Shown here in pieces: positions 38,201-53,200 of a stretch of 64,000 nt of DNA (positions within the stretch are counted from its first letter, which is position 1; each line of letters begins with the position of its first letter). Origin of the DNA: Armillaria gallica (taxonomy: Eukaryota > Basidiomycota > Agaricomycetes > Agaricales > Physalacriaceae). The translations under genes were made by a program, and so were the position numbers. Below the pieces are notes generated by a model. It searched no databases, was not told where the DNA came from, and saw nothing but the letters and a program-made list of their open reading frames with translations. The stretch spans positions 1,178,001 to 1,242,000 of the forward strand of contig JBANDB010000016.1 of the NCBI GenBank assembly GCA_037576215.1, in the 5' to 3' direction.

Positions 38201-41200
38201 TAATGAAGGTCCAAATGGAGAGCAAATTTTCGGGGCTGAAGCGACTCGGCCGTGAATTGGTCCTGGAGGCACAGGAGTATGATGGAATGGGATGGGCAAA
38301 TCGATACTAAGTGCAAGTCGCATGTCTTTTGACAATTCGTCGCTCGTACGAGGAGACCTTGGTTCTGTCTACTAACAAATATCTGATCGTTATTGTGGCT
38401 ATTATCTACAGTCGCCAGCATATCCCTCCCCGAACTCTGTAAACCCGCGAAGGCTTATTCATATTTAGACCTGTGCTTAGGATACTAGATACAACCTGGT
38501 GACGACGAGCCCATCCTTGACGCCGTGCGTCCGAACCTCTGCGTGATATCACCACAGAACTTCCGATGACGAGACACTTGGCAGATGCATCACACTTTTT
38601 CAATTGGGAGATTTATGTCAACGATCGGGCTGGCCTGGCCTCAATGATCACGGTCAGGAATTGTACTCGCAGTATAAAGAGTAGTAAAAGCTCATGCCAT
38701 AGAAATCCAACTTCGTGATACGTATAGAAGTGGATAGAGCTAGACAAATTGTGATGGTTGTAATACATCATCATGGATATGCGACGTTGTTGGTACAGGT
38801 GATATTCTATTGTTATGAATTCGTTCATCTCATGCGAACAAAGGCTGACCCACAGCATCCAAAGATACTTCACGGCCGAGTCGTTTCATTCCCAAAAAAC
38901 TGCCCTCCATGCGAGTCTTGAATGTATCCCATTCCGCTGGCCGTGGTTCAAAAGTAATCGCAACACGCTCCAACGAAGCCATCTTGCTCGAGGTTAAACA
39001 GTCATCTAACCTCCTCCACAGGTCTTCCCAATCAAATGAAGGATGTCCTTTTTCAAGTCCTTGCTGAAACACTACGACTGTCAAGGAAAATGAACGAATG
39101 ACGCAGTGTTCATTTACTGCTGCAAGGTTGGATATCCACCACTCAAGTATATGGGTGGCCCGATCAAGGACCACAGGCATTTGCAAGACAGTGACCGCAA
39201 TTTTCTCGACGTTGGAGACATGGAGTGTTTCTGATGATACTGTCCGTAAACCTGCAATCTAGATTAAACATAAACACTCAGCGATTGAAGAAGGAAAACA
39301 AACCTGGTCTGATATGACGCACGTGAAGACTCTTGAGAGGAATGCGCTCCTGGACTAAATATCGATTAAGGCACCGTGGAACAGTAGTGTTCGCATCACG
39401 AAAAGTTATACCCAGTGTGAATGTTACTACAGGAAAAGGGGCACGGTCTGGACGACAAAACCGAATTCAGGATGGTCCCAGCAGAAAGGGAATAGTCCTG
39501 AGAGCCGTCAATGTACACTGCGACTGGAGTGGGGGTGAAATGAAGGGAACGGTCCATATTGCATTCCTCTGTGATCTCTGTATTCGAACACGAGATACGT
39601 ACTTCTTGCAAGTTGGGCGAATTTTTGACAAGCGAGCAAATCCCGCCTATCGATCTAAAATGGAAGTGCAAGCCGATGATGAGACTGTGGTAAGAACGGG
39701 ACTGCAGACTCGACACCACAGTATCCGGCAAATAGCACCAGTCTCCACCGGCAAGAGTTAAGTGGGTGACATTGATGAGCGCTTCGATGACTGTCAGTGC
39801 TCCGTATCCTGTAGAAGGAGGAATATGGCTTCGAGGGTATAGGAACGAGATTGTAAGTGATTTAAAATGCAGCGCAATATTTGGAGACAGGGTGATCAAC
39901 TCCTCAAGGCGATAACAGTCGAATCTGTGTGACAATGAGGCAGAGGAGAACAGATGGACTCTGGTCCTTGGATAAAGTATCTTGCAAGTCAAAGATGGAT
40001 GTAGCAGAGATTGCTTATCATCCTGCAGCTCGTCGATGATGGAATCGACGATTTCTGGTGGAATACCCGATATTGACATTCCATAAGAAGCAGAGGTGTC
40101 AAATAAAGCAGCGAATTTCGAAATTCGAGAACTTGCCCGCTAGCAAGTCCTTAGCGTTGAGGACCAGGCGATAACAAGGCTGACCAAACGCCTTCCAAAG
40201 ATGAAGCCGAAATCAGCGGCGAACGTTTAAAGTCGGGCTGGCTATTGCCGTCCAACTCCGTGAGGCATCAAAATTCTGCCAGGCGATATTGCAGAACAAC
40301 CAGAGAACCCATTGTCTTCTCTTAGAGATTCCCCACGTAAGCGCAAATTTTGCTGACATGTATTCTCACATTCTAATATCTCTACAGACATCGACCGGGA
40401 GCTGGAGTATTTAGCTACTGGAGATGCCCGGCGGGCCGCTGATACCCTTCGCGAAGGCGCGACAGAGGAGTCTTAGCGAACGAAGTCATGTAAAAAAAGA
40501 CGGTGATATAGGAATTGGCTTTGACGCAGCCACTCCAAAGAACTTGGCCGTTTTGTGGGACAGACTTTCCCGTGTCAATGTTCGATCAAACCGTTCAGCC
40601 AAAGGTATTTCCACGGGTTTCATCTGCAATAGCCCCAATGTTGAGATTATGAGATCTCGTAGCGACAGCAGAGCATCAACAAAACGTAGTAAATGAATGA
40701 TCTTCAGCAGACTAAGGGTACATTTCTTCTCCGTCAAACTCCACAATAGACAACGGTGGACGCTGTGCTACAGGTAAACTTACGCCAGGAGCCAGGAACA
40801 GATCACAGTCCATCTGAGGATCAATGACACCATGCCTACGTCATATAAGCCAACGTAGAATCGGTAGATAAGGACTACTCACACATCTTGGACATGCTTA
40901 GAGACTTCCTCATATGTCTGGGGATCGACATTATCAGAACAATGCTGACAGTGAAAAAATGGTGAGATCGCGCAAAAATCCGATGCGTTTGTAAAAACCA
41001 GCTTCTTCTTGGCCTCATCCTCTGGTGTAAGAAGACGAAAGTCAGACCCGATGCCTACACGTGGACTGATGTTGCCCTGATGTACCTTAGCATCATATTA
41101 TGTTGTGGTCAGCTGCGTGTTATCTGGATAAGGGAACCGCACTCACACATTCACGCCAGGTCAAGATGGGAAGCCCGTAGACCGTAGGGCCCGAGACCGA

Positions 41201-44200
41201 ACAATATGTACCGACACGATCGTACATATTCGTAGGAAGAAATCGAAGGTTCAAATCATCCATTTCCTCTGCGGTTGTTGTGACGGGATCACAAGAAGCG
41301 AGTCGTACTACGGAGGCAACGATGGCAGATCGTGTCCTATCAAAGAAGAGCGTTGCGTTTCCGATGTGTTTATACAGATCATCGACGTCGGCGACCGGGA
41401 ACTGGTCATACATGCTCCCTGGTCCACTGGAAATAAGAAAGGGAACGCATCGGTGCCGCCAAAGATCTGTATTCGTGATAATAGCATCACACTGGTGTTC
41501 ACAGGAGAAGACGGCTGTTGCTAGCTTCAGAGGATCGACTCCTTCGGTTTCCAGAGACACGACCTGGGCTCGCAGCTCGGATTCCTTTCGACGCTTCCAG
41601 TCGGCAATCAGAGTCGGGAGCTGTTGCGTAGCATCCATAAAGCTGGCGTCGGTGATGGCAAGTTCTGTGGGCGCCTCCAAAACAACTCTGAATGCAGGGA
41701 ATGTGCAAACATCCACAAATGAAGGCATTTCGCGCCACACTACGGGCAGGAATTGCTGTTTGTACGTTTTGAGAATGCCGTCGAGAATGTCAGCACGGCT
41801 GAATAACGCGGCAGTACGGTCTGCTTTGGCTTGCTGAACACGATTTTTCTTGATTGCCGCTTCCAGACCCTGACGCATCCTGCTCCAACCTTGACCATGT
41901 TAAGCACAGGGAGTATAGACGACAAGGACCTGCATACCCTGTGATGTTAGCTCAGCGTCGCGCACGACGGACGGTTCCAATCTGATGCCATGGACATCCC
42001 GCTCGTCGTATCCCAATTCCAAAAGGCGGGTCTTTATCCTGGAGAGCGTTTAGACAGGCGACAGTCATCAATTCCCAGCAGACCCACATAAAAAATCTCT
42101 CGTCTCTGCGACGTCCTGCCTCATCCGCTTCCCTTTGAGCATTGACACGAACCCATTCTTCACACCGTTTTGCGCCCTGATAACAAATGGATCAGACGAA
42201 TGAGATTATGCACGGATCTGCGCGAACTTTAGCCACGACTTCGACCAACTCCTTCTGCTCCATTCGAAAGGCGGCCAGACATTTGGAGGATCAGGGTCTG
42301 CTTCCAGCTCCTTGATCTTTGCTTGGATGTCTGTGATGTCAGAGATCCAGTAGTAGCCCTTCCGTGCGCGCAATTTTTCCGGTCCAGCTAGACTTGATGA
42401 GCCAAATATGTGTAGAACAGGCTGCAAGCTCACCAGCTGTACGCGGAACAAGGCTCAAGATGTCGTCATTGACACCGGGGAAGCATCTTCTAACCCATGA
42501 TGCAGCGATCAAGCTGACGAGGACGATAAGCTCGAATACAGCAACCGGGGAGAATGTATAGACGTACTTTGCCTTCGAGCATTGTGTGCAGACACGTCGT
42601 CGGAGAATCCAGTCGACAAAGCCATTCTTTCTATGGCATATCTAATAGACCTGGGTTGGATGAGTGTAGATCAAAACAAAGCAGCAACTTACGTCACAAA
42701 CTGGTTTCCCAAATAAAAGGTCTGCCCATCGGTATTCAGGAATTCCTCGAGCTGACTCGATTACCCCTTCCGCTTTCCCGCCGCCTTCCAAAGGAACGAT
42801 ACGTCATGCGCAGTCAGAGTACGGCAGAAATTTGCATCAACCCGCGATAGATTGAAGAGGTCTCGCAAAGAAAGCATGCCACAGATCTGTTGACGTTAGA
42901 CAAGGGACATAATGGAAAAGTGGCTCAGCTCACCGCGAAGAGAATATCCAGCGGCATTGTCGACAACAAGCCGAGATTTTGCTTTTTCTTCCCAGTTCTC
43001 TTCCGTTTACCTTGGGTGATCTTTGTTACCTTTTCGTTCCGGTCGTATTCGAACTGATTCGCCTTCGTTTCACTGAATGAGGCTTCGTCACTGCTGTTCA
43101 TCTCAGCATTTGGACCATAGAATGTAGAAGGACCATTGTGCACCTTCGCTGTGTCCACCGAAATTGTGTTCCTTCTCGATGTTCTCGTCTGATTGCCACC
43201 TGTCGGATTCGGGCTCAGGGAGACTCTTCCGTTTGGAAGAGGCTCCTGCCATTCTTGCAGAACGTCTCATCAACACAATTGCTGCAAGTAGTAGTAGTAG
43301 TAGTGGAGAGGGGAGTATGTCTCAGATTAAACACAGTAGTGGCAGTTTCGTGCCGGTCCCCGATCTTCCCCTTTTTTCCGATCCAACTTGCCCAAAACCA
43401 TAGTCGAGTGTAGCCTGAATTTTGTATATCTTCCCTAATTGTTTCGGTACGTGGAAACGATGTTTTTGCCCAACACAGGTCTATTTTCGAACGGAAGCTC
43501 ACTATGACATCATTGAGTGCAGTTCGGTTGGGTAGATGTTGAGAACTTACCGTCCAGGAGATACGATACACGGATCTGACGCGTATGCGTAATGTTGCAA
43601 GTAGCATGACCCCAAGCAGAAAAGTGCGTTTGTTGAGATCAAAGCAAAAATTCAACCAAGAGTTTGTTTAGAAAAACACGTGACGATGTACGCGTCCAGC
43701 CAATTTGAATCTGGACATTGACCCTCCACCCCAAACCGCCATTGTTAATACGAGAGCGTCTGAAATATGACCACCTTTGTTATACAGAGATGATACCTGC
43801 CTTCCGACCAGCCTAGAACTTTTTCCAGACTCTGAAAGATATTCATGACTTGCTGTCCGCAACAGACTTGTCTTCGGCCACTGACCAGCGTTAGCATACC
43901 AGATGTCGACTCGTGTCCAAAGGTTTGAACGACGCCAATAATCTATCTGCACGAATATCTAATATATGGTGCTTTGCGCAAGGCTGAAGACATTACAGGG
44001 AGGTATCATAGTTCCCACTATAACAACCTGCAATTGCATAAGCTTCGCTCAACGCGTGCAGAATGTTTCAACTTACTAGCAATGCTTACTCCTAGCTTCT
44101 ACCAGGAAGTGTACCGCACCTGCACAATGGGAAGCTGGACCCGACGCATCTGGCTGGTCGTACTCATCGTCATGACAACGAAGTGGTCTTGCCTGTACCA

Positions 44201-47200
44201 TCACAAAGCCCCTAAGGCAGTGGAAAAGACCCACTAAGGGTGCTACGGGACTGTAGACAATGCTTTGACCAGCCCGGACAACATCCACTTTTGTTCGACC
44301 AAGACAAGTGACCACTGCTTGTATCGCCACACCCTTTGACCGGACAAGACCAGCGATGGTTGGTATTTATACTGTTCCATCCGGTGGCGTCCCTCCGCAT
44401 TGCTATCATGCCCAAGCCGAAGAAGTCCCGTCCAACGTTGGCGCGTCATATCCCAACAGACGATCCTCCATACGCACACCTCATTCGAAACAACAACCAA
44501 CCCCTAGATTCTGAAGTCGACGAGATCCTCTTGATCATCCAAGACGCGAAGAAACGCCTCGCAGAACAAGCGAACGGCCTCCAGCCTGAAGCTCGGAAAG
44601 AATCAAAGGCTCTGCGCGCACTGATTAGGACTTGCACCAAGATCATACACCCGTTACGCCGTCTACCCTTCGAGATCATCAGCGAGATCCTTCTCCAAAC
44701 GCTCTCGGGCCCGGACGACTGGGACAACTACCCTGCAGTCCACGACTACGTCCACGGTCCTTGGGCATACAGCAAAGTATGTCGAAGATGGAGGGACGTC
44801 GTGCTCCAGTCACCCCGCCTCTGGTCCGAACTGAGCGTACCCTCCAACTGCGGCTCATACTGGCTCCACGTCAAGAACCCCATCGGCTGCCTGAATCTCT
44901 GGCTCCATCGTTCCCGCCCCGCTCCTCTCCGGATCCTATACGGCGGTCAGGGTAAACACGGACCAAAAGAGCATGAGACCATCACCTCCCTGCTTTTCGA
45001 GCAGAGCGAGAGATGGGAGGTGTTTCGATGGATTGGATGTTCAGATCCCGGGCGCTTCGAACGGCTAAGCGAGGTGGTCGGACGTGTCCCTCTTCTTCGT
45101 CACCTGGACGTGCAGTATTCCGCCGCAGGTGATCCGCAAGAACCGGCGCGCGCAGTCTCGTTTGCCGGCTTTACGGCTCTGCAGCCTCATTTGGTTCGAT
45201 TTCATGCCGAGAGGTTCCTGGTGGATCCTTTCAAACTGCTCGGTATCGCGCCCAATCTCGAGAACCTGGTACTGGTGTTGAACCCCGCCCATGACGATAT
45301 TCCAAGAAAATGGTTTCCCCTCAATCGACTAACGCACTCGGGCATACAACGACTCGTCATCAACCATCCCTATATGCCCGCTTTACCCTACCTCATACTT
45401 CCCCAGCTTAAATGCCTAGGACTACGTTCTTTCGCCCTTGACGATTTGTATCTTATCGCTGAGCTCATCATCCAGAGTCGGTGTCCCCTCACGAAGCTCT
45501 TCGTCCAAGGAAAATACCGTTTTCACGGGTCCCTTGTCCAAGTTCTGCATGCCAACCCTATTCTGGAGGACCTGACGCTAATGGGAGACGAATCTATGCC
45601 GCTATATCAATATCAGGAATCAACTTTGGAGCAGCTAACAATCCGAGAAGGGATTCCCGACCTTCTCCCCGCTCTGAAGACCTTTTCTTGTGATGTTAGG
45701 GGCATCGATCCTCAGGCATTGGTCGCGATGCTAGAGTCCCGCTGCGAGAGAGGGCATCTACGGAAGGTCACGCTATGGAGTGCTCAAACTCCTGTCAAGA
45801 AGTGGGTGAGTGCGAGATTGCTGCGGCGTGTCAAAGATCTGGGGAAGAAGGGAGTGCAAATAGTTGTTGCGAACATTCCTTGGAGTTATCGCTCCCTGAA
45901 GATGCAGGATTTAATGGAATAGTAGAATATCGATGGGTAGTAAAATATGAGTCACCTGTGAATATGTACATGCCACAGCAATGTAATGTCAATAGTATGG
46001 AGCTGTCGGCGAGCTTCTTCTACCTAGGAAATGAAAGAAAGAGTTAGATATGATGCCAAAGTTGTACAATTTTAGAACAACGCGACCAAATTTAGCATGA
46101 AAAGAAGACGCATGACCTTCACCGCATGGTAAGAATAGGCTACGCGTAGGCGGAATCAATGCAAACTTTCTACTTTCCCCAGCTGTCTTCGCAACGAGGA
46201 TGGCAGGATATTACATCCACCGTTAGACCAAGACACCAAGCTTCGTCGGTGTATGCTGATGAAGTCGGCCCTAGTGCCTCCTCTCCCGTCGTGCTAACTT
46301 GACAACGATAAGGACTACAGATTAGCGCTAAGGATAATAGTACGCACCTGCAACGACTGTGTCATCAGTCACGACGGAAAGACTTCAATTGTGACAGGAT
46401 TTCCCCTTTCCAACCCGCCTAGCAAGAACACCTTGCGCCTCCCAAAACACGTTCGAGAACTTCCGTATAGTGTCTTCGTTGCCGACTAGTGGTATGAAGA
46501 GAACAGCAGTTGCTCAGTGCGAGAATTACGCCGGATCCATCTAGACGGCATTCATGAGCAGCTATCGAGAAAGTCGAAGAGCTTGTCTGCAACGACAACC
46601 AGTGGAAGGGGAGGGGCAATGTGGTGCAGAATAAAGCCCTTTCGGCATTTCCCGGGACAGGATTCGCGATTTTTTTGAGGCGAACAGCACTTTGCCCTCT
46701 TACCATCATGCCGTCGACAGTGAAAAATATTTGCGACGCGAATACGACTGCAGCGCTGGCACACGACAACGCCGGAATTGAGTAACGCTCTCACGTCTTA
46801 CTAGCGTCATTTTCACTGGCAGATAGCTTGGATCCGTCGGTCACAGCATAGATCTCCGTTACCTTCCAGGCAACCTGCCTCAAGTCAAGGAGCATAGAAA
46901 TCTTCTTCGACATCTGCGCGAGCGGGAATAATGGTGGCCTCGAAACAGGTGGGTAAAGCCCAGTGGTCGTGGAATATGTTTGCGCTCTGGTAAGGATCTG
47001 CTCGTCGTTGACTTTTCTTCCCTGGAAACCATCATTGCTCATAGACATAGCCCACAGTTTGCAGCCACAACGCTGCCCGTAAAATCTGTGTGTACGACAT
47101 TCATCGTCCAACGTTTCAATACTTTTGAAACTTTTGAAGCAAAGCTACAGTAGCAGCAAGTGTATCACTGATCTGTCGTCACGCGTTTCACTCATCTGAT

Positions 47201-50200
47201 AGTATGTTTATCCCCATCAGGACCATATCCTACCATGGATGTCCGCAATGCAGCGGCCCCGTGTAGCTGAATAGAATGCTACAGTCCATTCAATGCGTTT
47301 TCTCGTCGGTTCATCCAGTCTTTATATTGCAATGGAGGAGTGATACCTTGCTTGCAATGTCATATTTCTGATAGCATTTGCGTCTCTCAAAGTCCGTGTA
47401 ATACCTCCGTTATCATGCCTTCTAGTTGGGCTTATCTCTTGCCTTAGATCCTGAAATAATTGTCCGATCATTACTATCTCCTTGGAGCTTTGAAACCGGA
47501 ACTGCAGTACCCCGATATTATTACGAGAATTCAAGGGGTTAAGAAAAGGCATGCTCTGAAAGGCGTAGCTTCTCATCCATCTCTCTCTTTTCACCGATCA
47601 CGGATGATGGCGCCTTGGTCTATATTCCGGCGATGGACACAAGCCACGGAGGGCGCCTCAAAGCGCAATAACAGTCGTCGCTCAAGCGTCTTCAGTTTGT
47701 CTTCGTCCTCCTGGATTCAGTTCACAAACGCAGTGTTTCCAAGCACACTGGTCAATCACGGTCCAAGTATCAAGATCAAGGTTTGGACTACCGTACGCGT
47801 CTAGCCTGTACACAGTCTTTCTTTGGCTCACATGGTTTTCAGAAAGGTCGCCCTTCCGATTCAAAAAGCGCCGTTCTAGAAAGGAGGACGAATTCACTTT
47901 CGTGTGTCCCATCAGCGGCCAGCCTCCGGACGCGCCAGTTTTCAGCTTACCCACCGAGCTCCTGTTTCAAATATTCGAAGAATGCTGTTTTTCAGAGCAT
48001 CCTCACACCATACTTCGTTTATCGATGGTGTGCACGAGATGGAGGGATGTTAGTCTCAGTCTGCCTCACATATGGTCCACTATTGGTATACCAATTGACG
48101 TCCAGCCTCGCAAAGTACTCAAGAAGCAACGGGATATCGTTGATCTCTATCTCCAGCGCTCGAGTACATCCCCACTATCCATCATTCTCTATTCTCGATC
48201 TGGCGCAGTGAATAGGGAGGCTATGCGTGCATTCGTAGTCTGGTTCGAACCTCTAATCACCCTCCTTCGTACGCACGCGCATAGGTGGCGTACGATAGAT
48301 GTCAGAGCCTATTTTCCCACTGGTTCATACCATCACCTCTTTGCTCCGGGCATAGACATGAAGATGCTCGAGAGCCTGAGGGTTCACGAGACCGATAACT
48401 CCTTCCACCTTCACCGCTTCTCCGGATTCTCCACCGCCGCCAAACTCCAGACTGTCCATGCTTCTAAGACGCCCTTCTTCGCTCAGGGCTCCACCACTTT
48501 CCCCGCGTCCCAAATCCGTACGCTAGTGCTGGAGGACATGATGCTATACTTTACCACGCCCGACATTGTCGCCTCTTTCCCGAACGCGACGGACCTGACA
48601 ATCATACCCCATACGACAGTCTATGGGCACAATCGCTTCACTACCAGCAGTATCCGACACGCTGGAATCACCTCCTTGACGTTATCCGTGTTATGCTCGC
48701 CTATTCAACTAACAGACATAATGTCACGCATGGAACTGCCCAATCTTCGGACACTCGTACTCGTCTCCGGACCCCGAACCCAGTCCCGCCGGCGCTTTGA
48801 TGCGTCCTGCATCGAGCATCTATTCCGGCACTCCGGAAATTCGCTCCGCCACCTCATCATTGATCGTGTCCCTATCCAATCGGGAGACATAGCGGAGCTC
48901 GTGCGGAAGATCCACGGGCTGGAGAAGCTAGTCGTGAGGGAAAGCGACTTTGGGCAGGAAGACGAGTATTGCCCGATCTCGTCGTCGCGTATTAGGAGGA
49001 TTTTGGAGGAGGCGCCGCATCTTACAGACTTGGAACTCGTATATCGGAAGAGGGAGGTTTGTGAGGCCGCGGTTACGGAGGCTAGGGTGATGGATGTTAT
49101 TGAAGAAAGGATGTATTCGCATAGGCCTTTGAGGGGTCTGACTATGGGCGTTGGGACAGCGCATATCTTTGCGGAGCCGAGCCTTATTCGCTCCCGGATG
49201 AAGGTGTTAAGAGACGCCGGGCTAGGGTATTGTAGTTGATGTATAATTCGCAGGTCAATATACACGGTTGAACCTGTCAAGTACTGTCAGCCGGAGCATT
49301 GCCGTTCTTTATCCGGCAAAAAGTAAGCGTCGAGAAACAAAGCTTTCATGTTATGTCTCACAACCTCAGCATCGTCGCCTATACGTACATGTGTAGTCTC
49401 AACCAACATCGCATGAAGTTCGTAGTCAATGTTTTCTCTCTATCATACGGGAGCACCACTTTTGTCATCCGAACCTGATTCCTTGCGCACATCTGGGGTA
49501 TTTCCGTTCTCTGTCTACGGCAAATTTCAAAAAAGGGTATTCACAGTAACAAGGGACACCACTCACTCTAAACTCTTCCGATCCATCAATTCGTACAATA
49601 GCTGTGCGATGTACGCCTTACGAAAACGATGAGCGCGAGGCGAACCAATCAATTTAACTGCGCACTTATCCCTCCCAAATCCGAAGTGTTAATATTTCTC
49701 AGTCTATATCCCCCGCTCCCACTTTCCGGAGGATAGAAGGTGGTGTCGTCTGCATGCCGGCGACCTTTGAGCCGAGTGTTTAGGTTGAACAGCATAGTTA
49801 ATGCGTAAACGCGTCCTAAACAGAATCCTATAGGTAGTGGACATGTTCAGCAGTGCAAACACTTCAATAAGCGGCTTGCGTACCAAAGCCGACGGTGACT
49901 GCAACTCGGCGGTAAGCTAAGAGTGTCGTAGCAAGACGATACACATACCATTACTCTCGGTGTTTACAAGGTAGAGAATTACTGTAGCAGGGAATATCGA
50001 TACGCGTTCTGCAAAACAAACCGGAAGATGCCGAGAACTCACGACAAAGAATAGCACTAGGTCCGACAACATATAAGAGCAGGAACTGGGACACGGGGAT
50101 GATAAACTTACAGGGCTGTAGTAACGGAACCTGTCTTGATCGCCATGTTTGTCAGACGACGAATCAAGCTGAATTAACAATGCATCTGAGTTACCGCAAA

Positions 50201-53200
50201 CAAAGCCCCATAAAAGAGACGACATACGCTTTAGTCTCCTTGAAGACGGGTTTAGACGATCGTAGCTGGATGATGAGAGCACACGCTATTGAAACGTCGG
50301 CGACAGCACTGGCCACTAAAAATGTAATGAGGTAGGCTCCAAGCGGAATCATATCGCCTACCAAGCCATATTCTAAACGGCAAAGTCCGTTAGTCTTGAG
50401 CAGAGGCATACAAATGGGATAACACGTACGTGACTGTCTTGATGTTGAAGTCGCGTTCCGCATAGTCGCTATGGTATACAACCGTGATCCCATTCGCGAT
50501 TGCGCCACCTATCACTGGAGTTAATTATCAGAAGGACAAATTTTAAAGGAAATTCTACCGAGTGATGCCAAGCTAAACGTAATGAGAGTGCCCGTGATAA
50601 TTATGTTCTTTGTCCTGTAAAGTTGGGTCAGTTGTGAAATGATCTAGCGCTCAAGAAACACGAACAAAGTCCAAAATCTGTAGCTGAGAAAAAGCTGCAC
50701 ATTGCAGGCGGAAATTCCGGATAATATGACATAGGCAGGAACCGCCCAATTCTGCACCAGGATGTATGCCATGTCACCTGAAATACATCAGAAGAAGGAA
50801 TGCGATCATGGGCATGCACCTACCCCAGTGTGTGACAGTGTACTGTTTGCCTATCAGAAGAAATCGACAACTACCAGCACAGACGTACCAAATATATACA
50901 AGCGCAGTTGTTAGCAGTGCCGAGCGTGTCAACCATGAGGCTGGTCACCACCATAAACTTGACTATAAGGGCATCACCACGAAAAGTGGAAAAGAATATG
51001 TATCCCTGGGCAAAAGAGTAAGACGTTGACAGAACACCACATTCTCGTGCAGCTGACCTGCCATAACTCAAGCATGTATAACATGGCGTTGAACCATGAT
51101 CCAATTAATATCGCTCTAGACGTGGAAGTTCTAGGTAAACGTGATAAGAAAGAGCTGATAAAAGCCTGACCCCAAGGATTGATCATACAGACCCATGTCG
51201 ACGTTCCGGGCAGAAGTTAAAGACGACACGGCGGCCAATTTTATAAAGCAATCTCCCGTGGGAGTCCGCCGATGCCGCCATTCCCACACTGGAAAATGTA
51301 TCAGGTTCGTCGTTATCGCTAAGCGGGCGAAGGCTATGAGAAGTAACGTAAACCACGCCGATAGGGTACGCCCTACGCGAGCCTACGCGTTAGCGAGACC
51401 AAAGGCCCCGTTACCGCAACGCGGATCACGGATAGTACCGGCACTTATTTGTTTCATGTGCACTCTAGAATACTCTGTCCCCTCTTTACTCCTGGAAGAA
51501 CTTAGAAAATGACACTGAGAAGTACCTATCCTCGCTGCCATTGTAACCACCATCAGCGGTATGATCGACTGCAATGTAAGGGCCGTCAGGATCACAAGGC
51601 CTTGTAAAGGAGTCGGACTCGACTCTGAGAGCGGTCTATCACTGATTCGATGTCGCCGGTAGGCGCCTAGGCTAATTGGTACTAGCTTGTTTAACGTTTC
51701 TGGGATCAAGTAAGTGTGCGCGTCAATACAATGGCCCACTACGATATCCGAAGTACTGACCAGTTCATTTTGTCGAATACGGGAGCTATTGGTACATGCA
51801 ACTGCACAGTAACTTAATTTTGCTAAACTTCTTATTTCCAAATTAGCATGGTGATGGCCATCACATATGTATGGACTCACCGACGTTGTTCAGGGTTGCT
51901 CATTGGTCCAGCAGTCGCTTGAAATTCCATGGTAGTTCGCATGCATATATGTTGGTCGATGGCAGGACTGTCCTCGAAGTCTCTAGGCGAGAGACTTCCT
52001 CAAACAGCGCTATTTCAGTCCCTTTGTGGAACAATACGACAACTCAAGTTCTAATTCGGATTGTTGCGCGCCGTCCGCTGCGGAAAGAAATACCAAATAT
52101 GATATTATGGCTCATGCAACCCTGGAATGATGAGAATAGAATGATACGACAAATCCACTCACGTTTGAAGCCATTCTACTTTTGAGCAAGTCAAGAGCAA
52201 GTAGCATTTTTTATTCGCCGGATCGGCGAGAATCGGACTTTGTCAGGTACTTAAGGGCCAGCTGGCTTGATTGCAAATGGACTCTGGAACCCACCATCAA
52301 ACGGGGAATCCTTTTTGTAATATGCGATGGAATATAGAAGGGAAGATCGCCGCGCTTGCTAGACCATGAGAAAAACGCCACTTCACTTTCCCATCATTCA
52401 CCTCGGACTTGAACAGGAAAGCAATGACGACTTCTCTCGTATGGATCATTACCGGAACATCGTAGGTCACCAATTGAGTTATTAGAGAATTCGCTCACCG
52501 GCTTTGAGCTAGGTCTGGAATCGGTCGTGAACTCGCGTTTGCTGCCCTTCGACGCGGGGATAAGGTCATAGCCACTGGTCGCAAGCGATCGTTTGATAAA
52601 CTGGAGGAACTTCAAAAAGCAGGCGCTAACACTCTGGAGCTCGATGTAACTGCATCTCCTGCAGAACTGGCGCAATGTGCTGCCAAGGCCGTAGAGATGC
52701 ATGGCCGCATTGACGTTCTTGTCAATAACGCTGGTGAGTCCGAGCCAACTATCGCGAAGCGTACTATCTTGATTCACATCATGCTTAGGTGCTTATCTTA
52801 CCTGCGGCGCTGCCGAGGAACTTACGTGCGTTTCACGGTCCAAAACTCGTAGTCAACCAGCTGAAATCTTTGCAGACCAGAAGAAACTTACGATCAATTC
52901 AAGTATTATTTCCTCCTCCTTGACGTATATCATGATTTAATGAAATTGACGAAAGTGTTAACGTCTTCGGTGCACTCAACGTCGCTCGTGCTTTTCTTCC
53001 CTACATGCGTGAACAAAAATCTGGCATGGTCGTCTGGATTGGGTCACTATGTGGTTGGCAGTGAGCAATCTTCCTCGTCTTTGGTACCTGTTTCTAACGT
53101 TAGAAAAGAGGGGGTGCGGCTTTAAGTATGTACGCAGGAGTCAAGCATGCTATCAGAGGTCTGCATGAAATATATGCCAAGCCGTTTAATATTGACGTTG